Positions 9,118 to 17,509 of a DNA stretch of 64,000 bases are shown piece after piece (position 1 is the first letter of the stretch; each line of letters opens with the position of its first letter). Where the stretch lies: the NCBI RefSeq assembly GCF_034047335.1, contig NZ_CP139137.1:2294001-2358000 (forward strand), given 5' to 3'. The stretch comes from Chryseobacterium sp. JJR-5R (lineage in GTDB: Bacteria > Bacteroidota > Bacteroidia > Flavobacteriales > Weeksellaceae). Under the pieces are notes generated by a model that was not told where the DNA came from, did no database searches, and was given only the letters and a program-made list of their open reading frames with translations. A program made the translations under genes and the position numbers.

Positions 9118-9672
9118 TCATACCTTCATGATTTCAGCTTCTTTCGTCTTAAGAAGGTCATCACAAGATTTCACATATTTATCCGTAAGAGTCTGAATAT
9201 CTGCTTCCACGCCTTTGATGAGGTCCTCAGAAACGCCTTCCAGCTTTTTAAGTTCTTTAATACCGTTCTGTCTTGCGTTTCTTACCACAATTTTCGTGTC
9301 TTCAGTTTCTCCCTTAGCCTGTTTTGCAAGATCCCTTCTGCGTTCTTCCGTTAAAGGCGGAACATTAAGAATAATATTGATTCCGTTATTAGAAGGCGCG
9401 AAACCTAAATTTGAATTGATGATGGCCTTTTCAATATCATTGATTGCTTTGGAATCCCAAGGTTGAATAGAAATCGTCATTGCATCCGGAACAGATACAT
9501 TCGCAACCTGGTTGATGGGAGTCAGTGATCCGTAATATTCCACCATAACATCCTGAACCATATTCGTAGACGCGCGTCCGGCCCTGATTCTCTGAAATGC
9601 ATGATCAAGGTGCTTCACAGCTGCTTCCATGTCGTGTTTTACAGACTCTACTATAAGATCTAATTCTTCCAT
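9118..9672 (-). CDS. frr: Ribosome recycling factor
   Basis: 184 residues, the usual RRF length. RRF with EF-G splits post-termination ribosomes. The sequence shows the three-helix bundle halves (HDMEAAVKHLDHAFQRIRAGRAST at the start) and the central signature VPPLTEERRRDLAKQAK near residues 115-130. ATG 9672 is chosen because it starts at MEELDLIVES like other RRFs; the frame runs ten codons further upstream without homology. It lies directly downstream of pyrH on the same strand (141 bases), the conserved pyrH-frr order found in many bacteria, and ends at a bidirectional terminator. Confidence 0.96.
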   Translation of the reverse strand: MEELDLIVESVKHDMEAAVKHLDHAFQRIRAGRASTNMVQDVMVEYYGSLTPINQVANVSVPDAMTISIQPWDSKAINDIEKAIINSNLGFAPSNNGINIILNVPPLTEERRRDLAKQAKGETEDTKIVVRNARQNGIKELKKLEGVSEDLIKGVEADIQTLTDKYVKSCDDLLKTKEAEIMKV

Positions 9673-9813
9673 TATATAATAAAAATTTGATAGATTACAC
9701 ATTTATAAATAATTGGTGATAAGTAATAAGTGACAGATAATCTTAAGTTTCTGAAATTTAATCTTTACTTTAACCGGACTTAATTGCAGATTCCTGTTAC
9801 CTGATGCTTAACA

Positions 9814-10521
9814 TTACAAATCAACTAAAGTACCAACATTTTCCCCGTCTATGATTTTTTCCAAATTACCGATTTTGTTCATATCAAAAACAATGATCGG
9901 AAGCTTGTTTTCGTGGCTCAGCGTAAATGCCGTCATATCCATCACCTTAAGGTTTTTAGCATAGACTTCATCAAAAGACAGCGAATTGTATTTTACCGCA
10001 TCTGCATTTTTTTCCGGATCACTGTCGTAGATTCCGTCTACCCTCGTTCCTTTCAGAATAACATTCGCATCAATTTCAATGGCTCTTAATGTGGCGGCAG
10101 TATCCGTTGTAAAGTAAGGATTTCCGGTTCCGGCCCCGAAAATAACTACCCGGCCTTTTTCAAGATGCCTTACCGCTCTCCTTTTAATGAAAGGTTCAGC
10201 CACTTTATCCATTTCAATGGCAGACTGGAGCCTTGTTCTGATGCCTGCATCTTCCAGCGCTCCCTGCAAAGCCATACCGTTGATCACAGTGGCCAGCATT
10301 CCCATATAATCGCCCTGAACGCGGTCCATGCCCTTTGCTGCGCCCGCAACACCACGGAAAATATTTCCTCCTCCAATTACAATAGCGACTTCACAGCCTT
10401 TATCCACTGCTTTTTTAATCTCATTTGCATATTCCTGCAGCCTTTCATTGTCAATACCGTATTGTCTGTTACCCATTAAGGCTTCACCACTAAGTTTGAG
10501 AAGGATTCTTTTATATTTCAT
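9814..10521 (-). CDS. pyrH: Uridylate (UMP) kinase
   Basis: 235 residues, typical of bacterial hexameric UMP kinase, which makes UDP from UMP and ATP in pyrimidine synthesis. Visible are the N-terminal LLKLSGEAL phosphate-binding segment, the glycine-rich [21 protein letters not shown] for UMP binding, and [15 protein letters not shown] 10521 is used; the 27 in-frame codons upstream lie across the promoter box at 10577-10584 and are not conserved in character. It is followed by frr, as is common. Confidence 0.96.
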   Translation of the reverse strand: MKYKRILLKLSGEALMGNRQYGIDNERLQEYANEIKKAVDKGCEVAIVIGGGNIFRGVAGAAKGMDRVQGDYMGMLATVINGMALQGALEDAGIRTRLQSAIEMDKVAEPFIKRRAVRHLEKGRVVIFGAGTGNPYFTTDTAATLRAIEIDANVILKGTRVDGIYDSDPEKNADAVKYNSLSFDEVYAKNLKVMDMTAFTLSHENKLPIIVFDMNKIGNLEKIIDGENVGTLVDL

Positions 10522-10576
10522 CTTAAATTTTAAATAACTTTTTAGCTGTGTCAGTTTCGTGTAGAATTTGACTGTG

Positions 10577-10584
10577 CAAATATA
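10577..10584 (-). promoter_or_regulatory. -7 box of pyrH (TATATTTG)
   Basis: The minus strand reads TATATTTG, an exact TAnnTTTG match 55 bases upstream of the pyrH ATG, implying a leader of about 50 nt. Confidence 0.5.
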
Positions 10585-10943
10585 ATCATTAATAATATTC
10601 ATTTTTGCATATCGATTATAAATTTTAAGAGCACCTTATTTACACGTTTGAGGTTTAGGATTCCGTTATACTTTAGCCATAACTGCAGTAATTCACTGCC
10701 TTTTCAGGAACAAATCCTCTTATTTCCTGTTTTATATAAAAAGTACCAGGATAAGATGTGATGTGATATAATGTGATGAGTTAAATTAAATCATTGTTAA
10801 ACAATTGATTAAACAAATTTTACAATTATATGTACCCTAGAAATCAACTCTTTTTTAATGAATCAAAAAAGCCTTCTGAATTAAAGTAAGGCATCCATTG
10901 AAGAGGATTACAATATTTAATAACAAATAATGCGTGAAATATT

Positions 10944-10972
10944 TTGAAAAGTACGAAAAAGGATTATTTTTG
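10944..10972 (+). promoter_or_regulatory. porQ promoter (TTG-N18-TATTTTTG)
   Basis: TTG at 10944-10946 and TATTTTTG at 10965-10972 with an 18-base spacer fit the Flavobacteriia -33/-7 promoter pattern. The box ends 18 bases before the porQ start. Confidence 0.6.
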
Positions 10973-10990
10973 CATTACTAATAAACTGAG

Positions 10991-11983
10991 TTGAAGAAAA
11001 TTGTCATTTTTTCATTATTTCTGTCAGGAATTGTTTCTTATGCACAAACAGGAACAAACGTTTTTCCGTTTTTAAATCTTCCTGTATCTGCCAGACAGGC
11101 TGCTTTAGGCGGTGATGCCATTTCCATAAGAGATCATGATGTATCCTTTGCCATTGCAAACCCCTCTTTGTTAAATAAAGATTCTGATAACCAGCTTTCT
11201 TTAAATGCCAGCGCCTATCTTGCAGATTCCAAGTACGGGACCATTACTTATGCCAAGGACTTTGACAACGGCCACATGGCAACCGTCAATGCAAGGTACA
11301 TGAACTACGGAGATATCCCCAGGACCGATGAAAGCGGTTTCGAAAACGGAACGTTCAATGCTTCTGATGTAGCCGTAGGGGCCGGCTATGCCTACCAGTT
11401 TGAAGAAGACTGGACCATCGGCGGAGGACTGAATTTCATTACCTCAAAAATCGACAGTTATACATCTTCCGCGATCTCAGGAAATGCTGGGGTTACTTAC
11501 CATAACAGGAAAAATAAAGAAACGGCTTCCCTGGTATTCAGGAATTTCGGGTATCAGTTCAAATCCTTCAACGGGACAAGGGAAAACCTCCCGTTCCGCA
11601 TTGATATAGGATATACAAAGACTTTAAAAGCCATTCCGCTGGCAGTTACCATTACGGCTCATGACTTACAGGAGTTTGATATTTCGTCTCCGTATAATGT
11701 AAACGGCCAGGAAGTAAATGCAGGCAGAAAGATTGCCGACCACTTTTCCCTGGGTGCAGAACTTTTCCCGGAAAAAGGTTTTAACATCAGGCTGGGATAT
11801 AATGTGAAGAGAGGAAATGAGCTTGCGGTGGCAGACCAGAGAAACTTCTCCGGTATTTCTGCAGGATTCGGAATCAAGATTTCAAGGTTCCGTGTGGATT
11901 ATGCCCATGTACGGTACCATAATTCTTCCAATGCCAATCAGATCGGGGTTTCTATAGACCTTACCAGCCGGGCCGGTGAATAA
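10991..11983 (+). CDS. porQ: Type IX secretion system protein PorQ
   Basis: 330 residues with a signal peptide (SGIVSYAQ) and an outer-membrane beta-barrel of the PorV/PorQ (FadL-like) type: the early FPFLNLPVSARQAALGGDA motif is characteristic of PorQ/PorV, followed by many amphipathic strands and a C-terminal strand. PorQ takes part with PorU, PorV and PorZ in the attachment complex that processes and anchors T9SS cargo at the cell surface. It is predicted to start with TTG. A T9SS substrate (subtilase at 51079-52893) is in the same window. The neighbouring cmk gene is, to my knowledge, a recurrent neighbour of porQ in Flavobacteriia. Confidence 0.88.
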   Translation: MKKIVIFSLFLSGIVSYAQTGTNVFPFLNLPVSARQAALGGDAISIRDHDVSFAIANPSLLNKDSDNQLSLNASAYLADSKYGTITYAKDFDNGHMATVNARYMNYGDIPRTDESGFENGTFNASDVAVGAGYAYQFEEDWTIGGGLNFITSKIDSYTSSAISGNAGVTYHNRKNKETASLVFRNFGYQFKSFNGTRENLPFRIDIGYTKTLKAIPLAVTITAHDLQEFDISSPYNVNGQEVNAGRKIADHFSLGAELFPEKGFNIRLGYNVKRGNELAVADQRNFSGISAGFGIKISRFRVDYAHVRYHNSSNANQIGVSIDLTSRAGE

Positions 11984-12050
11984 ATCATTTGCGTACCGCC
12001 TCATCTGAATTTAGTTTAAATCAGAAAAAATGCACCAAAAATAAAAACGG

Positions 12051-12077
12051 CCTCAAGAAATTTCTTGAGGTTTTCTT
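12051..12077 (+). terminator. Rho-independent terminator between porQ and cmk
   Basis: A perfect 20-bp palindrome CCTCAAGAAATTTCTTGAGG at 12051-12070 followed by TTTTCTT. Confidence 0.8.
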
Positions 12078-12108
12078 ATTTTTAAGAAAAATTCTTGAAA
12101 TTTGCAGT

Positions 12109-12783
12109 ATGAAAAAATCTGTTATAGCAATAGACGGCTACTCTTCCACCGGGAAAAGCTCAATATCTAAAATCATTGCCGAAAAACTCGGGCTTGTTCA
12201 TCTGGATACAGGAGCCCTGTACAGAGGCGTAACCTGGTTTGCGCTGATGAACTGTCTTGATGAAGAAGGTAAGATTGACCTTAATAAGCTATTTTCATCA
12301 TTCAGCCGGATTGATCTTGAGTTCAGGAATAACCAGGGTGAACTGATTCTTTTTCTTAATCAGGACGATATCTCAAAATCCATCAGGACGAACGAAGTCT
12401 CAGAAAACGTAAGCTTTATTGCAAAACAGAAAGAGGTAAGGGATTTTCTGCTCCGGTACCAGCGCAGCCTGGCAGATAACGGCGGGATTATCATGGACGG
12501 CCGGGATATAGGTACCGTGGTACTGCCTGGCGCCGATTATAAGTTTTTCATGACAGCCAGTATAGAAGAAAGGACAAAAAGGCGCTATCAGGAACTCATC
12601 AGCCTGGGTATTGAAGCGGATGAAAAACAGGTCATGGAAAACCTGATGATCCGTGATAAAATTGACAGCGAACGCGAAATAGCCCCGCTGAAACAGGCTG
12701 ATGATGCGATTGTTATTGATAATACCAATCTTACCAAAAGAGAGACCATCGACGAGATTCTGTCCTATATCAGTAAGATTTAA
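12109..12783 (+). CDS. cmk: Cytidylate (dCMP/CMP) kinase
   Basis: 224 residues. It phosphorylates CMP and dCMP with ATP. P-loop GYSSTGKSS near residues 9-17 (the first Gly of the usual motif is preceded by AID), DTGALYRG for nucleotide binding near 36-43, and MDGRDIGTVV with the catalytic Arg/Asp near 130. ATG 12109 is used: the 40 upstream codons overlap the terminator palindrome. A box-like GAAATTTG (7 of 8 to TAnnTTTG) ends four bases before the ATG, so the transcript may be leaderless. Confidence 0.95.
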   Translation: MKKSVIAIDGYSSTGKSSISKIIAEKLGLVHLDTGALYRGVTWFALMNCLDEEGKIDLNKLFSSFSRIDLEFRNNQGELILFLNQDDISKSIRTNEVSENVSFIAKQKEVRDFLLRYQRSLADNGGIIMDGRDIGTVVLPGADYKFFMTASIEERTKRRYQELISLGIEADEKQVMENLMIRDKIDSEREIAPLKQADDAIVIDNTNLTKRETIDEILSYISKI

Positions 12784-12877
12784 TATTTTTATAGGGCAGA
12801 AACCCCTTTTGGTATGTTAATTGTACATTTCACCACAAGTAAAAGCTAGTATTTATTAACTATTAAAAAAACAAAAA

Positions 12878-13222
12878 ATGTCTAAGAAAAACAATACAGC
12901 AGGTGTTTTGGCAGGTCTTCTTGCAGGAGCCGCAGCAGGTGTTATTTTAGGAATGCTTTACGCTCCGGAAGAAGGTAAAGAAACAAGAAAAAAAATCAAG
13001 GAAAAGGCAGGAGATCTTAAAGATCAGGCTAAAAATAAGTACGGAGAAGTATCTGAGAAAGTAAAAGACCAGTACGGGAATATTTCTTCAACTTTTAAAG
13101 ATACCGCCAGCAATGTAGCTCATACGGTAAAAGACGGATATGACAAATACAAAGATCAGATCGTTTCAAAAACTGCGGATGTAGTTAAAAATGTAGAAAC
13201 TGAACTGAATGACTTAAAATAA
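12878..13222 (+). CDS. YtxH-domain protein
   Basis: 114 residues. A glycine/alanine-rich hydrophobic N-terminal helix (GVLAGLLAGAAAGVILGMLYAP) is followed by the typical YtxH boundary APEEGKETRKKIKEKA and a long charged amphipathic helix with repeating K/D/E spacing. YtxH proteins are small membrane-anchored proteins of general-stress loci; the molecular role is unknown. It heads a tight three-gene run with the holin-like and 165-residue proteins. Confidence 0.8.
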   Translation: MSKKNNTAGVLAGLLAGAAAGVILGMLYAPEEGKETRKKIKEKAGDLKDQAKNKYGEVSEKVKDQYGNISSTFKDTASNVAHTVKDGYDKYKDQIVSKTADVVKNVETELNDLK

Positions 13223-13245
13223 TAATTTATTCATATAAATTATCC

Positions 13246-13279
13246 AAAAGGAACTTTATAAACAAAAGTTCCTTTTTTT
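13246..13279 (+). terminator. Hairpin terminator (or attenuator) after the YtxH gene
   Basis: An 11-bp stem AAAGGAACTTT / AAAGTTCCTTT with an 8-base loop and seven T. Since the next gene follows 20 bases on, it may only partly stop transcription of the cluster. Confidence 0.7.
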
Positions 13280-13298
13280 ATAACTTTAAAGAAAAACA

Positions 13299-13607
13299 AT
13301 GATTGAAACTTTAAAAGAATATGCGTCTAAAAGGATCGATCTCCTGAAAATTGAAGCTACTGAAAAATCTTCACTTTCAGCCGGAATGATTACGTATTTC
13401 GTTCTTATGCTGGTTGCGTTTAGTTTTTTTATCATCCTTTTTAATTTCGGGATTGCCTTCCTTATCGGTGAAGCATTGGGAAATAATTCTTACGGCTTCC
13501 TGATTGTAGCAGCTTTTTATATGCTGATCATGATCATCATTATGATATGTAAAAAGAGAGTTGTCAACTTTGTGGCAGACAAGGTTATTAAATTTTTAAA
13601 TCATTAA
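13299..13607 (+). CDS. Holin-X-like small membrane protein
   Basis: 102 residues with an N-terminal amphipathic helix (SKRIDLLKIEATEK) and two membrane helices (about residues 28-52 and 62-82). It resembles the Holin-X/phage-holin-family proteins often found next to YtxH genes in Bacteroidota. Despite the family name, nothing phage-like surrounds it, so lysis is unlikely. It probably forms a small envelope-stress or cell-size module with its neighbours; function unknown. Confidence 0.7.
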   Translation: MIETLKEYASKRIDLLKIEATEKSSLSAGMITYFVLMLVAFSFFIILFNFGIAFLIGEALGNNSYGFLIVAAFYMLIMIIIMICKKRVVNFVADKVIKFLNH

Positions 13608-13610
13608 ACT

Positions 13611-14108
13611 ATGGGCAGAAAGTATGATAGCTTAGAAGAATTAAGAAGAAAGAAAAAGCTGCTGAAAGACGAAGTCAGCGAGCTGGAAAATCTTCTTACA
13701 TTCAAGAATACGAAAGAAAGCCTGAGTGCATTTACAAATGGTTTAACAGATCAGTACCTGCAGGAAAAAGTAGATGAAGACGGTGAAGAAAAGGTGGTTT
13801 TGAGAAAAGATGTGATCGCCAAGCAGATTTCGTCCGAAATCAAAGATGCCCTGATCAGTAAAAAAGCTGCCATGAGTATTGCCAATACAGCAATTAAAAG
13901 CGATGCTTTTGATACCCTGATCAAGCTGGGAGTCACTGCCATTGTAGGAAATTATGCCCGGAAAAGCCTGAAGAGTGCCAACTGGAAAAAGAAAATCCTG
14001 GGAACGGCAATGATTTACCTCGCCCCTATCGCACTGAGGTTTTTACGTAAAAAACTGGAAACATACCAGAAAAACAAAAGTGTTTCAAGCATGGAACAGT
14101 TAATCTGA
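13611..14108 (+). CDS. Conserved protein of the YtxH/holin cluster, unknown function
   Basis: 165 residues. The N-terminal half is charged and coiled-coil-like (LEELRRKKKLLKDEVSELEN); the C-terminal half has a moderately hydrophobic segment (TLIKLGVTAIVGNYARKSLK and ILGTAMIYLAPIALRFLRKK), suggesting membrane association. I do not recognise a catalytic motif. It begins three bases after the stop of the holin-like gene, so the two are translationally coupled. The downstream perfect inverted repeat at 14118-14175 probably ends the transcript. Confidence 0.65.
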   Translation: MGRKYDSLEELRRKKKLLKDEVSELENLLTFKNTKESLSAFTNGLTDQYLQEKVDEDGEEKVVLRKDVIAKQISSEIKDALISKKAAMSIANTAIKSDAFDTLIKLGVTAIVGNYARKSLKSANWKKKILGTAMIYLAPIALRFLRKKLETYQKNKSVSSMEQLI

Positions 14109-14117
14109 AAGTCAGAC

Positions 14118-14175
14118 TTAGATTTTAGAAGTCGATAAGATGATGTTTGATTGTAAACTGACTTCTAAAATCTAA
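14118..14175. terminator. 16-bp perfect inverted repeat between convergent genes
   Basis: TTAGATTTTAGAAGTC (14118-14133) and its exact reverse complement (14160-14175) flank a 26-base loop, between the end of the 165-residue protein gene and the end of the minus-strand methyltransferase gene. Likely a bidirectional terminator; the T tract is poor, so a mobile palindromic unit is an alternative. Confidence 0.5.
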
Positions 14176-14182
14176 TGTCTTT

Positions 14183-14908
14183 CTATTCAGAAAACAGCTG
14201 GCCTAAAATAATTCCTGCAGCCATGGAGACATTGAGGCTTTCCGTAGAGCGGGATTTCCCGAATCTTGGGATCATCACACTTTTCTTTAAGTGTTTTTCT
14301 GTTTCCGCACGCATGCCGTTTCCTTCATTACCCAGAATAAGATTCATCTTTTCGGGTTTTTGGAAATTATAAATATTCTCCCCTTCCATATCGGTACCAA
14401 TGTTTACATTTTCTGTTCCGGTTAGATACCCGGTTAAATCTGTATATATTACATTCACTCTGGTAAACGATCCCATACTGGCCATAATTACTTTTGGGTT
14501 ATAAAAATCTACAGTATCTTCGCTGCAGATGATCTGCTCAATCCCGAACCAGTCTGCCAGCCGGATAATCGTTCCCAGATTGCCCGGATCCTGGATACCG
14601 TCCAGCACAAGCTGTATATTCCTGTCTTCGTATTTTACCGCTTCAGAAAGGTAGCAGACTGCTACGGAATCCTTAGGGTTCTGCAGGAAACTTATTTTTT
14701 TAAGTTCATTTTCAGAGATATGAATAACAGGGGCATCTGCACGTTCCAGCTTTTGCGGATCGGTAGAAAATATTTCTTTAATTTTAAAGTCAGAATTAAA
14801 AAGTTCGCTGATGATTTTGTTGCCCTCAACCAAAAACAAATTGTATTTTTGCCTGAACTTCTTTTTATCTAAAGACTGTAAAACTTTTATTGTATGAGCT
14901 GTAAGCAT
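14183..14908 (-). CDS. SpoU/TrmH family RNA 2'-O-methyltransferase
   Basis: 241 residues. An N-terminal RNA-binding segment (KKKFRQKYNLFLVEGNKII) precedes the knotted SPOUT domain with motif 1 QDPGNLGTIIRLADWFG, motif 2 LILGNEGNGM and motif 3 STESLNVSMAAGIILG. These enzymes put a 2'-O-methyl on tRNA or rRNA using SAM; the exact target is unknown. ATG 14908 is used, so its 5' end overlaps by 15 bases the start of the divergent tamL gene at 14894. No later ATG precedes the conserved region, so the overlap seems real. Confidence 0.88.
   Translation of the reverse strand: MLTAHTIKVLQSLDKKKFRQKYNLFLVEGNKIISELFNSDFKIKEIFSTDPQKLERADAPVIHISENELKKISFLQNPKDSVAVCYLSEAVKYEDRNIQLVLDGIQDPGNLGTIIRLADWFGIEQIICSEDTVDFYNPKVIMASMGSFTRVNVIYTDLTGYLTGTENVNIGTDMEGENIYNFQKPEKMNLILGNEGNGMRAETEKHLKKSVMIPRFGKSRSTESLNVSMAAGIILGQLFSE
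14820..14851 (+). promoter_or_regulatory. tamL promoter inside the divergent methyltransferase gene (TTG-N21-TATTTTTG)
   Basis: TTG at 14820-14822 and TATTTTTG at 14844-14851 fit the Flavobacteriia promoter pattern. The box ends 42 bases before ATG 14894 and lies wholly inside the opposing coding region. Confidence 0.55.
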
Positions 14909-17491
14909 TATAAGAATTCTCCTCAAAAGTATTATAAAATTATATCATTTGCAACATTTGTAGGGCTCCTTTATGCTTGTAGTACCACTAAAAAAGTTCC
15001 GGCAGGCGACTTCCTGCTGACGGAGAACAGTTTTGAGTTTGAAGATAAAAAAGCCTTTTTCGATGGCGAGTTAAAAAATTATGTACAGCAGAAACCCAAT
15101 AAAAGGCAGTTTCTCTTTATGCCGTTAAGCTTATGGCTGTACAACACTGCAGACCCGAAATATGATACGATCCTTAATGAATACATGACCTATCCTAATG
15201 AACTGAGAAACCAGAAGCTGAGGGATTCTCTTTTTGTTAAATACAACATGAAAAGCAGTGTCGGGAAAAGCCTCTTCTTTGACAGGCTGTACCACAGCTG
15301 GGGCTCTCCTCCGGTAATCCTTGACCAGACAAAAACAGATAAAAGCGCACAGTCCATTGAGAAAAGACTGACCTACCGGGGCTATTGGGATGCCGAAGTG
15401 AAGTTTAAGCATGATCTGGATTCTGTTTCCAAGAAAGCTGCCGTTACCTATTTTATCACACATAAAGATCCTACGTACATTAAAGAATACTATTATAATA
15501 TACCGGATCCGGCTGTGAAAAACGTGTATCAGCAGAAAATCCATGAGAGCCTGGTAAAGCAGGGAGAAATCCTGGATCAGACCGTTCTGGAAAAAGAAGT
15601 GACCAGGATCAATGACCTGATGAGGGAATACGGGTATTATAAATTCAATAACCTTGGTGATGAAATTTATTTTGTTGCAGACTCTCTTAAGAGCAGGAAA
15701 CAGGTTCCTGTAACCCTTGAAATCCACAAGGATTCTCTTAACTCTCCGTATAAAATAGCGACCATCGGCAATATTGATGTGGCTATTGTAGATGACAGCA
15801 AAGATTATCCGAAGAACACAAGAATGGACAGCCTGCGGGGCATCAGATTCCATAAAGCTAATAACCAATACGACACAAGGGCAATATGGAGGGCGATAAC
15901 CGTTGGCTATAAGCAGGTGTATGATCAGAAAAAATTTGATCTCACTAAAAGAAACCTTCTGTCAATGAATAACTTCAGCATTTTAAAATCAAGGGATTCT
16001 TTGCGGCACGGCGGCGGCACGGCTCCTAACGACAGCATTATTGATGTGATATACGTACTGAAGCCACTGCCTAAATATGAACTGAAACTGGGAACGGATA
16101 TCAATTATTCCCAGCTTTTGAATCTTGGAGTCTCGCCTTCTGTGGATTTAACAACCAGAAATATTTTCGGAGGCGCGGAAAACCTTTCCACCAGCCTTGC
16201 AGGGACCTTCGGATCGATCAGGAGTACAAAAGATATCGATAAAAGGGTTCTGGCGTACGAAATATCTGCCCAGGCCTCGCTGAATTTCCCAAGGCTGCTG
16301 CTTCCTTTTGATTATTATAAATTGCTGCCTAAAAGATACAGCCCTACTTCATCCATTGTACTGGGAGCTTCGGTACAGAACAACATAGGGTTAGGAAGGA
16401 TCAATTTCAACACAGGGCTTAACTATCTGGCCACGGTCAATGATAAGGTATCCCACAGGCTTACGCTGTTCAATACCCAATTGAGCTTAACAAAGAATAA
16501 GGATGCCTATTATGATTATTTCGTGAATGACAAAGCAGTTCAGGAAGAGATTTTCAATGATTATTTCATATCCAATCCTTCACTGCAGCAACAGTTCAAT
16601 TCCGGACAGCTAACCATAGATGAGGTTTCCCGGCTGATTACTTTAGATCTGAATTATGTGTCCAATCTTGATCAGGCAGGCGCCGACCGTTTTATTGCAT
16701 TTGTCGGGACGCTGGTTAACAAAGACCGGCAGACCCAGGATGTCTTGATTTCTTCCTTTATCTACAATTTTGTGTATAACGAAATCGGGAATAAAGATTA
16801 TCCGAACGCCTTTTATTTTAACGGAAAAGTGGAACTGGCAGGAAATATATTCAGCATCTTCAATCAGAAGACCAATGAAGGAGGGATCATTTCAAGTCCG
16901 GAAAAAACCATTTTCGGCGTTCCGTATGCCCAGTTTGTAAAATTTGACTTTGATGTCAGAAAATATTTCAAATTCAACAACAATACGCTGGTTCTCCGCC
17001 AGTTCCTGGGACTGGGGATTCCATATGGAAATTCGTCCAGCATGCCGGTAATACGCTCCTATTTTAACGGTGGATCCAATGACATCAGGGCATGGGTAGC
17101 TTTCGGAGGTCTTGGCCCCGGAGATTCCCAGATTGATGAAAGAGTACGTGCTTATCAGACGGAGAATATGAAGCTGACCACGAATATTGAATTCAGGGTT
17201 CCTTTCAGTGATATGTATGAAGGGGCCGTCTTTACAGACATCGGGAATACGTGGAGCCTGAAAAACGATAATGCAGGATCCGGGAACGAGTTTAAGTTCA
17301 ACAGGTTTATAAGGCAGATGGGCGTCGGCAGCGGATTCGGATTGAGGGTAAACGTTGCCTATATTACATTGAGGGTAGATCTTGCCTATAAAATGTATGA
17401 CCCGAACCAACCGGAAGGCGACCGGTGGAGGCTGAAAAACTTCCAGCCGTTTAAGCCTACTTTAAACATTGCATTCGGTTATCCTTTCTAA
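14894..17491 (+). CDS. tamL: TamL-type Omp85 lipoprotein (BamA/TamA family)
   Basis: 865 residues. The N-terminus has a signal with lipobox LLYAC (Cys29), so this is a lipidated Omp85 protein, the hallmark of TamL of Bacteroidota. POTRA-like domains follow (around residues 130-400: LTYRGYWDAEV, LMREYGYYKF), then a C-terminal 16-strand barrel domain with the FNGGSNDIRAW-type motif near residue 720 and a final aromatic C-terminal residue (YPF). It should help insert or assemble outer-membrane proteins, with a TamB partner that is not in this window. A SAM methyltransferase follows 18 bases downstream. Confidence 0.85.
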   Translation: MSCKHYKNSPQKYYKIISFATFVGLLYACSTTKKVPAGDFLLTENSFEFEDKKAFFDGELKNYVQQKPNKRQFLFMPLSLWLYNTADPKYDTILNEYMTYPNELRNQKLRDSLFVKYNMKSSVGKSLFFDRLYHSWGSPPVILDQTKTDKSAQSIEKRLTYRGYWDAEVKFKHDLDSVSKKAAVTYFITHKDPTYIKEYYYNIPDPAVKNVYQQKIHESLVKQGEILDQTVLEKEVTRINDLMREYGYYKFNNLGDEIYFVADSLKSRKQVPVTLEIHKDSLNSPYKIATIGNIDVAIVDDSKDYPKNTRMDSLRGIRFHKANNQYDTRAIWRAITVGYKQVYDQKKFDLTKRNLLSMNNFSILKSRDSLRHGGGTAPNDSIIDVIYVLKPLPKYELKLGTDINYSQLLNLGVSPSVDLTTRNIFGGAENLSTSLAGTFGSIRSTKDIDKRVLAYEISAQASLNFPRLLLPFDYYKLLPKRYSPTSSIVLGASVQNNIGLGRINFNTGLNYLATVNDKVSHRLTLFNTQLSLTKNKDAYYDYFVNDKAVQEEIFNDYFISNPSLQQQFNSGQLTIDEVSRLITLDLNYVSNLDQAGADRFIAFVGTLVNKDRQTQDVLISSFIYNFVYNEIGNKDYPNAFYFNGKVELAGNIFSIFNQKTNEGGIISSPEKTIFGVPYAQFVKFDFDVRKYFKFNNNTLVLRQFLGLGIPYGNSSSMPVIRSYFNGGSNDIRAWVAFGGLGPGDSQIDERVRAYQTENMKLTTNIEFRVPFSDMYEGAVFTDIGNTWSLKNDNAGSGNEFKFNRFIRQMGVGSGFGLRVNVAYITLRVDLAYKMYDPNQPEGDRWRLKNFQPFKPTLNIAFGYPF

Positions 17492-17509
17492 ACCATATAA
17501 AAACAAACT

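Larger units (their letters stand above)
10522..10990. other. Divergent intergenic region pyrH / porQ
   Basis: 469 bases with no open reading frame. It holds the pyrH -7 box near its left end, a porQ promoter (10944-10972) near its right end, and an imperfect direct repeat of GTGAT units at about 10755-10780. The rest is AT-rich and shows nothing else I can support. Confidence 0.6.

Noticed and set aside
13299..13607. Holin-like gene as evidence of prophage
   Set aside because: No lysin, capsid, integrase or attachment site is nearby, and YtxH plus holin-like pairs are common chromosomal genes.
15131..15868. 245-codon minus-strand frame inside tamL
   Set aside because: It is antisense to the POTRA region, has no signal or motif, and lacks a promoter.
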